Source: a virus. From it: DNA of 39,299 nt. Shown here one piece after another: positions 1 through 7,500 of the stretch. Numbering within the stretch: position 1 is the stretch's first letter; the number at the start of each line of letters is the position of its first letter. A program made the translations under genes and the position numbers. Below the pieces are notes generated by a model. It saw nothing but the letters and a program-made list of their open reading frames with translations. It ran no database searches and was not told the origin of the DNA. The stretch spans positions 1-39,299 of the IMG/VR virus record IMGVR_UViG_3300037247_000531, one strand, 5' to 3'.

Positions 1-36
1 CGGGATCGTATAGCCGTTGACTTGCAGGAAGGGCAT
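1..36 (-). CDS. 5' end of a tail gene (partial)
   Basis: Only the first 12 codons lie in the window, starting MPFLQVNGYTIP. The ATG at 36 follows a GGTGAG ribosome binding site. It sits directly downstream of the tape measure gene, where siphoviruses encode the distal tail protein or a baseplate protein. The assignment rests on position plus the general resemblance of the N-terminus to phage tail proteins. The rest of the gene lies beyond the left edge. Confidence 0.55.
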   Translation of the reverse strand, partial: MPFLQVNGYTIP

Positions 37-130
37 CGTTACTCACCATCACAATGCGAATCGTCACTCACCATCGCATACGGCATCGTTCTCACCACCG
101 CATACGGTATCGTCGCTCATCATCACGCAC
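33..130 (-). repeat. Tandem 24-26 bp repeats before a gene start
   Basis: About four imperfect copies of a 24-26 bp unit lie between the tape measure stop and the ATG at 36. On the minus strand each unit carries a GGTGAG-like Shine-Dalgarno element followed by ACGAT, for example GATGGTGAGTAACGATGCCC in the last copy. The copies start near plus positions 33, 56, 82 and 106. The unit therefore duplicates the initiation region of the downstream gene. Confidence 0.7.
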
Positions 131-135
131 AACAT
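64..135 (-). CDS. Mini-ORF of 23 codons inside the repeats
   Basis: The ATG at 135 overlaps the tape measure stop in a TGATG arrangement, typical of translational coupling. The peptide is internally repetitive, with VCGGE and VCDGE blocks, because it is encoded by the tandem repeats. A second 15-codon mini-ORF (86 to 39) lies in another frame and ends 2 nt before the next gene start. It could be a true mini-gene, a coupling leader, or debris of start duplication. No function is claimed. Confidence 0.3.
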   Translation of the reverse strand: MLCVMMSDDTVCGGENDAVCDGE

Positions 136-2954
136 CACGCGCCACCCGTGTCCACGCCAAACGCAAGACCGCCTAGCCGGCTCCCCGTCTTGGAGTAGCC
201 GCGCTCTTCGAGTTCGTCTGAGATCCGATCAACCGCACTCTCGATGTCGTCCACCTGGATATTAAATGTTATCGAACCCGATGGCTGTTGCCCGCCCAGT
301 GCCTCCATGCCTCCGGGTCCGCCAACATCGATTGCCTGGAACCGCGCGGCCTGGACCTTGAAGCCTTCGGGGACGTTTGTCAGGGAGGCGTTGAGACTGT
401 CGACCGTGTCGCCGAGGTCGCCCATACTTTTGTTGAGATTCAACCATGGATCGTTCCCGCCGCCTCTCCCGCCCGTTGGCGTAACCCCCCCCGCCGCTTT
501 CTCTACCTCCGAAAATGATATCTTGGCTTTTCTGATCGACCTCGCGAGGCTGCCCAGATGCACCTTCGCCGCGAGATCCGCAAACCAATCAATTACCCTG
601 TTCCAGACACGACGGAAGGCCTGGGCGATGTTCATCATAATATCACCGACCCACTCTGACGCCCTGCCCAGCGCGTTCACGCCTTTCTGAAAACCGAATA
701 TCCTCGTTACGACAACCCCGATCTTCTCACCGATCAGGCCAAGCACGCCTAAAAACGGCCCCAGAACTTTGAGCACCAACCCCAGAACGCCAGTTATGAG
801 TTCTATCACGCCACCCACAACGGCGAAGGCTGCGTTGAGCATTGCGGCACCAAAAAGCAAATCGACAATCGTTGTCACAAACTCACCAATCATCTCCAGC
901 AGAGGCGTGAATGCCGCCAAGATGCTATCGAGTAGCCCAACGATCGAACCGAGGATTTCGTTGACCGTTTCGATGACCTGTCTGAAGAACTCCGTTTTCT
1001 GCAAGAGCGCCGCGATTGCCCCAATGAGCGCGCCCCATGGGCCACCTGATTCCATCCCGGCCTTGGCGCCTTCGATGACGTCGCCGAGGGTGCCGGACCC
1101 GGCAATGAGCGCGTCGACAAGACCCTTCCCGGCGACGTCAACCCCGCTTTTGATCGCAGCGATACTTTTTTCTAATGCCGATGGCAATTCTCGCGCGCCG
1201 ACTTTCGCGATTGCGAGCGAGCTCGTTTCGAGGCCGCGGACGACGCCCTCAAATGCTGGTGCGAGTTTGGCGCTCGTGGCTTTCATCTCTTCAGCAAAGT
1301 TCTTGATTTCAGCACGCGCTGCCATAGTTTCGTCTGCTTTTTTTGCGGCCTCCTTCCTTTCCTTTCGTGACAATGCGGGCCTGCCTGGTCTTCCCTCGAG
1401 TTCGCCTGCCGTGATTTCAGGGATCCCCAATGCCGCGGCTTTTTCGATTGCCTTTTCTGTTCCCGTCTTGAAGATCCCAAGCTTCTTCCCCCAGAAATCG
1501 ATCGTCTCGCCTATCGCTTCAAACGCCAGCTTGAACGGGGTAATAAAGACGGTGAGGATCCCTCCCCAGATCGAGAGAAACACGCCGATGATAGTGTCGG
1601 CGATTTGACCAAAATACGAATTGGCCACCCAGTCCCAGAGTTTCACTATGTCATCAACGGCGTTTCCAAAAAACTCACCAATTTGATCGGTGAGCCAGGA
1701 CCACTGTCCCAAACTCTCCGCCACGAAACCGACAATGTCCGCAAGGAATTTGACCAAGGGGGTGCCCGCAAGATAAGCCATCCCCTCATCCCACAAACCC
1801 TTAACGTCATTCATCAGATCATCAAACGCGGAACGAACCGTATCGGCGAAGCTTCCAATTTCTTCCGTTGGGATATTGAGCGAATCCTTGATGTCATTCC
1901 CTAGCTGTTTCCACATCAATCGAACATCGTCGGTTGTGGTTTTCGAGATCTCCCCGTAGCCCACCATCAACACGCCGGCCGTAGCGATGGCTACACCGAT
2001 TGCCGCAACGATCGGAGCTACGGCAGCGAGCACGGTTACCATCGTACCGAACCCTGCGATTATCGAAGGCAAGATAGCCGCCGCCGTAGCCAGACCGGCG
2101 ACTATGCCAGCCAGCGCCGTGGCCGCCATGAGTCCCTGTGCGGCGAATTTTTTGACCTCTGGGCTCAGGCCCTTGAACCACTTGAGCAAATCGCGGATCC
2201 CCTTGGCAAACTGATTGACCATCGGGATCATCTCGGCACCGATCTGCCCCGCGATATCGGTCAACAATCCCTCGATCGATTTCATGACATTGGCAAAGCT
2301 CTGCGACGTCTTGGCCGCATCGCCCTGTTGAAGCGACGTCTTCTCCATGATGAACGCGTAACGCAAAGCGACCTTCTCGGCCGCGCCCATATCCTTCACG
2401 CTCTCGGTGATCCCGCGCGATAGAGCGAACGCCTCGAGCGCGGCCACGTGCATGACCACGCCAAATTTCATCATTGGCTCAGTCGACCCAATGAGACCGG
2501 CCTTGATTGCCAAGAGCGCATCGGCATCGGCCACGTTGTTGAAGCTGCCGATGTCTACCGCAAGCTGGGCAATCTGCGTCGACATCCTCGCGGCGGCTTC
2601 TTTGCTCCCCACCATCGGCGCGAGCATCGCCTGCGTCGAGCCGGCGAACTCGCGCATCTGAAACTCAGAGCGGCCCATCTCGTCCGCCGCCGTTCGGGCC
2701 CACTTCAAGATCTCCGGCGTCATCTTGCCGAAACTCGTGGCCACGACGTTCATGTTTTCGTCCATGTCGGACGCGACACTGACGAACTTCGCACCGAGCA
2801 AGGCCATCCCGCCGAAGGCAATACCGGCAACCGTGGCCACTTTCTTGGCCGTATCGGCCACGCCCTGGAGTCCGACCTCTGCCCCCTTGAGATCTCTGAC
2901 AAACTCCGCCGTATCAGCGCGGAGCTTGACTGCCAGGGTGCCCAAGGTTGTCAT
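135..2954 (-). CDS. Tail tape measure protein
   Basis: This 939-residue protein is the longest in the window and follows the tail chaperone frames, the standard place for the tape measure. Its N-terminus (residues 1-60) resembles the phage tail minor protein N-domain. Long hydrophobic segments lie near residues 268-335 and 665-750, with a charged helical stretch around 540-600; all are usual in tape measures. The ATG overlaps the preceding stop by 4 nt. By the usual rule of about 0.15 nm per residue, the tail would be near 140 nm. I see no lysozyme or peptidase motif. Confidence 0.9.
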   Translation of the reverse strand: MTTLGTLAVKLRADTAEFVRDLKGAEVGLQGVADTAKKVATVAGIAFGGMALLGAKFVSVASDMDENMNVVATSFGKMTPEILKWARTAADEMGRSEFQMREFAGSTQAMLAPMVGSKEAAARMSTQIAQLAVDIGSFNNVADADALLAIKAGLIGSTEPMMKFGVVMHVAALEAFALSRGITESVKDMGAAEKVALRYAFIMEKTSLQQGDAAKTSQSFANVMKSIEGLLTDIAGQIGAEMIPMVNQFAKGIRDLLKWFKGLSPEVKKFAAQGLMAATALAGIVAGLATAAAILPSIIAGFGTMVTVLAAVAPIVAAIGVAIATAGVLMVGYGEISKTTTDDVRLMWKQLGNDIKDSLNIPTEEIGSFADTVRSAFDDLMNDVKGLWDEGMAYLAGTPLVKFLADIVGFVAESLGQWSWLTDQIGEFFGNAVDDIVKLWDWVANSYFGQIADTIIGVFLSIWGGILTVFITPFKLAFEAIGETIDFWGKKLGIFKTGTEKAIEKAAALGIPEITAGELEGRPGRPALSRKERKEAAKKADETMAARAEIKNFAEEMKATSAKLAPAFEGVVRGLETSSLAIAKVGARELPSALEKSIAAIKSGVDVAGKGLVDALIAGSGTLGDVIEGAKAGMESGGPWGALIGAIAALLQKTEFFRQVIETVNEILGSIVGLLDSILAAFTPLLEMIGEFVTTIVDLLFGAAMLNAAFAVVGGVIELITGVLGLVLKVLGPFLGVLGLIGEKIGVVVTRIFGFQKGVNALGRASEWVGDIMMNIAQAFRRVWNRVIDWFADLAAKVHLGSLARSIRKAKISFSEVEKAAGGVTPTGGRGGGNDPWLNLNKSMGDLGDTVDSLNASLTNVPEGFKVQAARFQAIDVGGPGGMEALGGQQPSGSITFNIQVDDIESAVDRISDELEERGYSKTGSRLGGLAFGVDTGGA

Positions 2955-3184
2955 CGGTCGCTAAGCTCCTTTGGCTTGTTCCCTGCCGCAGCGTGGACCG
3001 CTTCGCGAATTGTTGCTCCGACGAACAACGCCCAATCCGACGGGGCCGCCTCCATCGCATCCTGGCGCCGGAGAATTCTTGCCGCGGCCTGGGTCGCCAA
3101 GTGATCTAGCATGTCCTCACGGAGAGATTTTCGTCTCGCCAAGTGATCCAGCATGTCCTCACAGAGAGATTTCGATTTGGCCAT
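2951..3184 (-). CDS. Small protein between tail chaperone and tape measure
   Basis: A 77-residue protein whose ATG overlaps the stop of the chaperone frameshift extension (TGATG). Residues 5-18 and 19-32 are near-perfect copies of a 14-residue unit containing EDMLDHLA. The rest (33-77) looks helical and alanine-rich. I do not recognise a family. Position suggests a tail assembly role, but that is inference only. Confidence 0.7.
   Translation of the reverse strand: MAKSKSLCEDMLDHLARRKSLREDMLDHLATQAAARILRRQDAMEAAPSDWALFVGATIREAVHAAAGNKPKELSDR
3089..3172 (-). repeat. 42-bp in-frame tandem duplication
   Basis: Two adjacent 42-bp copies (3172-3131 and 3130-3089) encode KSLCEDMLDHLARR and KSLREDMLDHLATQ. 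The copies differ at only a few bases, so the duplication is recent. It begins four codons after the ATG of the 77-residue protein. Confidence 0.9.
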
Positions 3185-3429
3185 CAGTCGTCAAGCTCCG
3201 CAAACGGGAGAAGGGGAATGTGGCCACCCTTGACGTGCGGAGCGTTCACGGCACCAGCGTGCCACGCGGCCAGGATTTCGACCATTCGCATCCGGCGCAT
3301 AAACGACTTGCGCTGTAGGTGCCACTCGTAGGGCGTGGCCTTCCAGAACTCTTCAAGGGTCATGCCCGCCGCCATGGTGTCAACGATCAACGACTCCCAA
3401 TCCCACTTCGGGGGCTCGCTCCTCAAGTA
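3184..3429 (-). CDS. Tail assembly chaperone, -1 frameshift extension (T domain)
   Basis: This frame lies -1 relative to the upstream chaperone gene and has no good start of its own. Translation from the AAACCCT heptamer gives 81 more residues after P156, beginning YLRSEPPKWDW, for a fused product of about 237 residues. The content (GMTLEEFWKATPYEW, then a basic helical stretch) fits the extension domains of lambda gpGT-like chaperones. A GTG at 3441 opens the same frame, but the slippery site is the better explanation. The fusion would recruit tail tube subunits to the tape measure. Confidence 0.85.
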   Translation of the reverse strand, partial: YLRSEPPKWDWESLIVDTMAAGMTLEEFWKATPYEWHLQRKSFMRRMRMVEILAAWHAGAVNAPHVKGGHIPLLPFAELDD

Positions 3430-3896
3430 GGGTTTGGTGACGCTTCTTCGCCCTCCTCGGTTTCGCTTTCTTCGGCGCCGTCCTCGGCCGCCTTTTTCTC
3501 GGCCGCCTCTTCGGCGAGTGCCTCTGGATCCTTGCCGGTCATGGCGATGCTCAGAGCGCACATGATCGCCTGGAGATATTCCTTTTTGGCGGCGAAGTCG
3601 GTGTAGATCAGGTTGCCAACTTCCTTCATGGTGAACTGCTTTCCACCACCACCGTTGATCCCGGCGTACAGCAGGATCAGGATCTCTTTGTCGCCAAGGA
3701 TCCGCAGGAGCTTCTCCTCGTTGCCGTCAGCCGATGCCGACGTGAACTCCCAGAAGAAGTAGGCCACCGGCTTGCCGAGCAAGTCCTGAGCCTCGGCCAA
3801 CTCGTTGCCGCCGTAGTGGATGATTCTGCCGCTGTCGTTGTCGGGATCGGCGGGGTTCTTGATGTAGACTTTGTACTTTTTCTTGGGCGAATGCAC
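3423..3896 (-). CDS. Tail assembly chaperone, N-terminal frame (gpG-like)
   Basis: A 157-residue protein starting at a GTG behind GGAGGTGGCGT. It lies between the tail tube and tape measure genes, the invariant place of the lambda G/T pair. Residues 1-120 form the folded part; the C-terminus is an acidic Ala/Glu tail (AEEAAEKKAAED region). The gene ends three codons after CCA-AAC, at the slippery heptamer A-AAC-CCT, and the -1 frame stays open for 81 codons. Most translation should stop here, with a minority reading into the extension. Confidence 0.85.
   Translation of the reverse strand: MHSPKKKYKVYIKNPADPDNDSGRIIHYGGNELAEAQDLLGKPVAYFFWEFTSASADGNEEKLLRILGDKEILILLYAGINGGGGKQFTMKEVGNLIYTDFAAKKEYLQAIMCALSIAMTGKDPEALAEEAAEKKAAEDGAEESETEEGEEASPNPT
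3429..3435 (-). other. Programmed -1 ribosomal frameshift site AAACCCT
   Basis: In the chaperone zero frame this reads A-AAC-CCT, which fits the canonical X-XXY-YYZ pattern. After a one-base slip, AAC becomes AAA and CCT becomes CCC, so both tRNAs keep their first two base pairs. The zero-frame stop TGA follows one codon later (3425-3423). The -1 frame continues into the T domain. Confidence 0.85.
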
Positions 3897-3984
3897 ACGC
3901 CACCTCCGTTGCTGTGCTGCTTCTCTTCGTGCTGTACGCTTCCTGCGTGTCGTGCCGCTTCTCTTTGCGCGGCCTCCCTGTCTG

Positions 3985-4374
3985 CTACACCGACGCCTCG
4001 GTGATCGTGCCAGTCATCCGTAGCGTAAACGATATCATGCTTGCCGCATCGTTCGGTCCGCTCGGATTGTCCGAAGTCACAAACGCGTTACCGGTGAGCT
4101 TGCGCCCGCCGCCCATGCGCATATCGAACGCCTCTGGCCCCGTCTTGTTGTTGATGTTGGACACCAGGGCAGCCTGGCCGACATCGCCAGAATCATTCTT
4201 GAGGGTCAGACTGATCGTCCCCTGATCTCGTCCCTGGATGAACGTTCGGGATCCATCGTCGTGATCGGTGGTGTCGATCTCGGCGCAATCCCAGGTGTAG
4301 GAACCCTCTTCGATCCCGCCAACGGAATCGCCGCTGAAGGAGAGGGTTTGAAGTCGTCCGTGAAACTTTGCCAT
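3985..4374 (-). CDS. Major tail tube protein
   Basis: A 129-residue protein, beta-rich by eye, with the FHGRLQTLSFSGDSVGGIEEGSYTWD start and a terminal MISFTLRMTGTITEA strand. It lies just upstream of the tail chaperone pair, which is the tail tube position in long-tailed siphoviruses. The ATG has an AGGAGCAGACA ribosome binding site. Size and order fit a small tube protein; sequence alone does not name a family. Confidence 0.7.
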   Translation of the reverse strand: MAKFHGRLQTLSFSGDSVGGIEEGSYTWDCAEIDTTDHDDGSRTFIQGRDQGTISLTLKNDSGDVGQAALVSNINNKTGPEAFDMRMGGGRKLTGNAFVTSDNPSGPNDAASMISFTLRMTGTITEASV

Positions 4375-4389
4375 TGTCTGCTCCTGCTC

Positions 4390-4758
4390 CTATGAAATGC
4401 CGGGGGTTGGTGTAACCGTACAAACCGCGACGGTTGCCGTCCCGGCTGAATAGTCCAGATAGACATTGCCGTCGGATTGTTTGTAGAGACCAGGATCCAA
4501 CTTGACCACCCCGATCTTGGTGTCGGCAATCTCAAACGTCTTGGTCCGAGCATCGTTCGCAGTGTGCCGCGATGCCGGCAAGTTGAGTGTCACGGTCAAC
4601 GCCGCGCCACCAGAGCCGTTGAGAATCAGGATCACTGTCGGTCCGACAATGGCGAACTCGTCGCCGTTCGTTTGATCGACAGTCTCAAAACCAGCATCAA
4701 CGAGACCATCGCCCCATGCGGGGATCGTGGTGACTGCGAGTGTGCTTCTAGGTGCCAT
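4390..4758 (-). CDS. Putative tail or neck structural protein
   Basis: A 122-residue beta-rich protein whose ATG overlaps the preceding gene by 11 nt. Short Gly/Thr/Val-rich strands (ALTVTLNLPASRHTAND, TATVAVCTVTPTPG) suggest a virion decoration or an Ig-like or adhesin-like fold. It lies between the tail terminator region and the tail tube. I do not recognise the family. Confidence 0.7.
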   Translation of the reverse strand: MAPRSTLAVTTIPAWGDGLVDAGFETVDQTNGDEFAIVGPTVILILNGSGGAALTVTLNLPASRHTANDARTKTFEIADTKIGVVKLDPGLYKQSDGNVYLDYSAGTATVAVCTVTPTPGIS

Positions 4759-5107
4759 CGTCTTCGCCCTCCGTCACGCTTGCGCTTGGCGTGTAGTGCT
4801 TGCCGTCCCAGTCGGACATAGGTGGGCCGTCGTTGGTCAACAGGCCGCTGTGATCCCCGTCGCCGCTGTCGGCCTCGTCTGGTGTCGGCTCGTGCTCCCG
4901 AGTCTGCTCGGGATCCTCGGGCCATTCGGCCACGTTGTCATCCGACGCTGGGCAGGCGATCCCCGCGTCGACCCATTCCTGGGCCAGATCGGCAGGCACG
5001 CGACCCGACGGGTAGAAGCCGGAGCCGTACTTGCGTACGGCCGCGGTTTCGTTTCCGTCCTTGTCGAGTACCGGCCGGCTTTGTTTGTCTCTGAGATAGA
5101 TCCTCAT
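4748..5107 (-). CDS. Small acidic structural-region protein
   Basis: A 119-residue protein with ATGA overlap to the gene before it. The N-terminal half is basic and folded-looking (MRIYLRDKQSRPVLDKDG, then YGSGFYPSGRVPADLAQEWVDAG). The C-terminal half is very acidic and proline-rich. The first half resembles short phage connector-region proteins seen next to head-tail joining genes, but I cannot name a family. Confidence 0.7.
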   Translation of the reverse strand: MRIYLRDKQSRPVLDKDGNETAAVRKYGSGFYPSGRVPADLAQEWVDAGIACPASDDNVAEWPEDPEQTREHEPTPDEADSGDGDHSGLLTNDGPPMSDWDGKHYTPSASVTEGEDDGT

Positions 5108-5346
5108 GATGTGCTTTCCTTTTCCTTGGCACGTCTGCGCGCGGACGAAATCAGCTTTTCTGGATCATCGTCCGGGTCGGCATACCCGGCGAAACCGTCC
5201 ATCTCGTGAGCTGGTCTCAAGACACCGTCGTCATCGGCGACAACCCCAAATGGGATGGTCTCGACGCACCAAAACGCTACTTGGCGAGAGACACCGCCGT
5301 GGTCCAGCAAAAACACTGCGCGCCATCCTAGAGCTGCTGAAATCAT
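5104..5346 (-). CDS. Hypothetical protein in the tail gene cluster
   Basis: An 80-residue protein. I place the start at the ATG at 5346, which overlaps the tail terminator stop (ATGA), and not at the longer upstream frame. It contains FLLDHGGVSRQVAFWCVET and ends in a charged helix. The family is not recognised. The tight coupling on both sides supports a real gene. Confidence 0.7.
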   Translation of the reverse strand: MISAALGWRAVFLLDHGGVSRQVAFWCVETIPFGVVADDDGVLRPAHEMDGFAGYADPDDDPEKLISSARRRAKEKESTS

Positions 5347-5750
5347 GGCGTGTCCTCGTACATCATCTCCACGGTGTACGACCACTCGTACCGACCACCG
5401 GCATCCTGGGGGAGCGGGATTGGAGCAGCCGTAAGATTCCTGACGTTGAAGTATCCCGAGATCGTAGCGTGCTCGGTGAACGAGAAGATCGAATCAGTGA
5501 AGTCCTTACCCCCGTCGTAATCGTCCTTGTCGCCGCGGGTCCTGACCTGAACTTCCGCGAAGACGGTGCGCTTCGTGCTCCCGTTATCGGGTTCTGCTGC
5601 CGGACCCCCGCCTTCAATGCAAAAGACCGCCTTGGTTGCGTAACCATCTTCCGGCGGGCGCACCGGCCCGTGGAAACAATTTGTTCCCAGGGTAGCGGCG
5701 GCCACGCCCACGCCGATTGCAGTGGCCAGGTCTACGGCGGCTTCTTTCAT
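5343..5750 (-). CDS. Tail terminator / minor capsid-like protein
   Basis: A 135-residue protein. Its middle (KAVFCIEGGGPAAEPDNGSTKRT, then VFAEVQVRTRGD) and closing strand (YEWSYTVEMMYEDTP) match the layout of tail terminator and Phage_min_cap-type proteins: a conserved CxExGGxP-like turn, a VQVRTRG strand, and a late YxWxYTVE strand. It follows the HK97 gp10-like gene, as expected. The ATG at 5750 is the third of three repeated ATGA-linked starts. Confidence 0.7.
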   Translation of the reverse strand: MKEAAVDLATAIGVGVAAATLGTNCFHGPVRPPEDGYATKAVFCIEGGGPAAEPDNGSTKRTVFAEVQVRTRGDKDDYDGGKDFTDSIFSFTEHATISGYFNVRNLTAAPIPLPQDAGGRYEWSYTVEMMYEDTP

Positions 5751-5809
5751 GCCTTACTCTTCCCGGCGCCCTTCATGGACTACTCTTCTGGGCTTCTTTC
5801 ATGCCTTAC
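5739..5809 (-). repeat. Repeated start region with two 9-codon mini-ORFs
   Basis: A 19-bp sequence, GTAAGGCATGAAAGAAGCC on the minus strand, occurs identically at 5791-5809 and 5739-5757. A diverged middle copy starts at 5776, giving a 26-bp period. The result is a chain: gp10-like stop overlapping ATG 5802 (MKEAQKSSP, stop), overlapping ATG 5776 (MKGAGKSKA, stop), overlapping the true tail-terminator ATG 5750. Each junction is an ATGA. Confidence 0.85.
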
Positions 5810-6242
5810 GATTCTCCGAGGGCCGTGTCGGCAGTTCCTTGGGCACGCCGCGCCAACTGATGTTGCGTCGTGCGTTCTCTTTGGCCTTCTTCTGGATCCA
5901 GCGCGTGTAGCCGCTCTTATGGCGGTTGACTGGATCGCTCAGAAAATGATCCTTACCGGTGGGATGATTGCGCCCGCGGATCTCGTGCACCTCTGGTCCG
6001 TACTTCTTGCCGTACCCAAGCTCCACTTCGGGATCTCTGAGGCTCTTTGGTGGCGCCACGTAGGCCGAGCCCTTCAAGAATCCCTTATCGACCGGAACCT
6101 CCTTGGTGGAATCCGCCATGATGGCAAACCCCTTCTGGTAGATCGCCGCCGCGATATTCCCACGGGTCTCGTCGCTCGCCTTGTTCATCTGCTTTCGCAG
6201 TTGGGCGAGTCCCTTGACCGTTGTTTTGATGAGGATGCTCAT
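5799..6242 (-). CDS. HK97 gp10-like neck/minor tail protein
   Basis: A 147-residue protein with the layout of the HK97 gp10-like family: an N-terminal KGLAQLRKQMNKASDETRG helix, a KEVPVDKGFLKGSAYV motif (residues about 47-62), then GYGKKYGPEVHE and a C-terminal helix. The V-P-V-D-x-G-x-L-x-x-S pattern is diagnostic. It bridges head completion and tail attachment. The order, after the stopper and before the terminator, agrees. Confidence 0.85.
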   Translation of the reverse strand: MSILIKTTVKGLAQLRKQMNKASDETRGNIAAAIYQKGFAIMADSTKEVPVDKGFLKGSAYVAPPKSLRDPEVELGYGKKYGPEVHEIRGRNHPTGKDHFLSDPVNRHKSGYTRWIQKKAKENARRNISWRGVPKELPTRPSENRKA

Positions 6243-6251
6243 GTTACACGC

Positions 6252-6575
6252 TCACAAAAACAACCCATACAACGTCAGGTCGGCACTGGGTGTGGCCTTC
6301 TCGGTCCACCCAACGATCTTGCGCGCCTCGTTGCCCTTGGTCGTATCGTCACCGGGCAACCAGATGCGCGCCTTGCGGGGGATGTTGGTTTCGGTCGTCA
6401 CCTTCGCTTTGACGTCCACCTCAACACCCTGGGAGTTGCGCGTTTTGAACAACCCGAACTCGACGCGGGCCGCGGCCGTACTCTGGCTGCCCCACGTCGG
6501 ATCTCCGCTGTTGTTTTTGGTCGTCCACGTGGCCCACGTGACCGTCTGCGTGAGCAAATGCGAGACGCGGCTCAT
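6252..6575 (-). CDS. Head closure / stopper-like protein
   Basis: A 107-residue protein beginning MSRVSHLLTQTVTW behind GAGGGGGCGAGC. The start at 6575 is preferred to the longer frame because of this ribosome binding site. It is beta-rich and follows the gp6-like connector, as head-tail stoppers (gp16/FII-like) do. The family is assigned by size and order, helped by the ITxxxxxVE-like middle region. Confidence 0.65.
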   Translation of the reverse strand: MSRVSHLLTQTVTWATWTTKNNSGDPTWGSQSTAAARVEFGLFKTRNSQGVEVDVKAKVTTETNIPRKARIWLPGDDTTKGNEARKIVGWTEKATPSADLTLYGLFL

Positions 6576-6600
6576 GCTCGCCCCCTCTTTGCACAGCACC

Positions 6601-7482
6601 TCATGCAAACACCGGCCTGACGTACGCTTCGATCTTGGACGCCACTTCGATCGGCATGCCCACCGCAATGATCTTGCTACTGGCATAGGACGCGGCCCAA
6701 CTGTCGAGCTTTTCTGAAACGATGGACGGGTTGCGCGGTCCCCACTTGTACCGCATCGCGGTGAACATGATCGCCGCGTCCTCGAGATCTTCGGGCAGGG
6801 TCAGATTGACGGTGACCTCCACGGCGTTCTCATCCGCGGCGCCCGCACTGCTGAAGTCGGTTGATGCGATGGTGAACGTCTTGGTATCCCAGGACGTATA
6901 GTCAACATCCAGCCAGGCGCCCGAGTCGAGCAAGATCTTGATCGCCCCGGTGTCCGGCGTGTCGGTCGGGATTGTTTCGTTGATGACTACTGCCGTAACC
7001 GTTCCGCTAGTGAGCGCGCCGTTGAGAGTGCCGGTCACCTGATTGCGGGTCCTATACCCGCCGGCATAGGTCACCCGATACATTGACTCCTCGGTACCAG
7101 GCAGGGGGAACGAGGTCATATACTGACCGCGGGCGACCGACCACGTCCACCCGCCCGCACGGTAGATGCGGCCCTGATTGACGTTATCGATCTGGTATTC
7201 GCTCGAGTCGATTATTTCCGCGGCGTCTTGGGGATCGTAGACAATCGAGCCAATCGAAAGCAGGGGGCGCTTGGGCGTGAAGATTGCCGGGTAGCCGTAG
7301 CCCTTGAGGTCGTCGATGCGAGCGGATTCATAGTGGAAGCTGGGGGCGCCGCAATACTTGGCGATCTCGGCGGACGCCGCCTCAATGAGGCGCTCTATAC
7401 GGAGCGTGTCGCTGCCCGCACTGATCCCGAGCTCGGTTTCTACTAGGGCGAGAGTACACAGCGCTTTTGCCGACAAGGTCAA
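6601..7482 (-). CDS. gp6-like head-tail connector with inserted beta domain
   Basis: A 293-residue protein with a TTG start placed 5 nt after AGGAGG. The N-terminus (residues 13-50, ALVETELGISAGSDTLRIER, then AASAEIAKYCGAP) and the YRVTYAGGY and LPEDLEDAAIMFTAMRYKWG blocks match the phage gp6-like connector family. About 82 residues (145-226) are inserted between those last two blocks, rich in Thr, Gly and Asp and probably a small beta sandwich. The connector forms the ring below the portal. Confidence 0.8.
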   Translation of the reverse strand: MTLSAKALCTLALVETELGISAGSDTLRIERLIEAASAEIAKYCGAPSFHYESARIDDLKGYGYPAIFTPKRPLLSIGSIVYDPQDAAEIIDSSEYQIDNVNQGRIYRAGGWTWSVARGQYMTSFPLPGTEESMYRVTYAGGYRTRNQVTGTLNGALTSGTVTAVVINETIPTDTPDTGAIKILLDSGAWLDVDYTSWDTKTFTIASTDFSSAGAADENAVEVTVNLTLPEDLEDAAIMFTAMRYKWGPRNPSIVSEKLDSWAASYASSKIIAVGMPIEVASKIEAYVRPVFA

Positions 7483-7500
7483 ACACGCCTCCTGTCCTGT

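Noticed and set aside
33-130. Repeats at the left edge as a CRISPR array
   Set aside because: Units are 24-26 bp, directly abutting and without unique spacers. They match the downstream ribosome binding site, not CRISPR repeats.
5106-6620. Plus-strand open frame of 504 codons
   Set aside because: It is antisense to five coupled head-tail joining genes with recognisable order and motifs.
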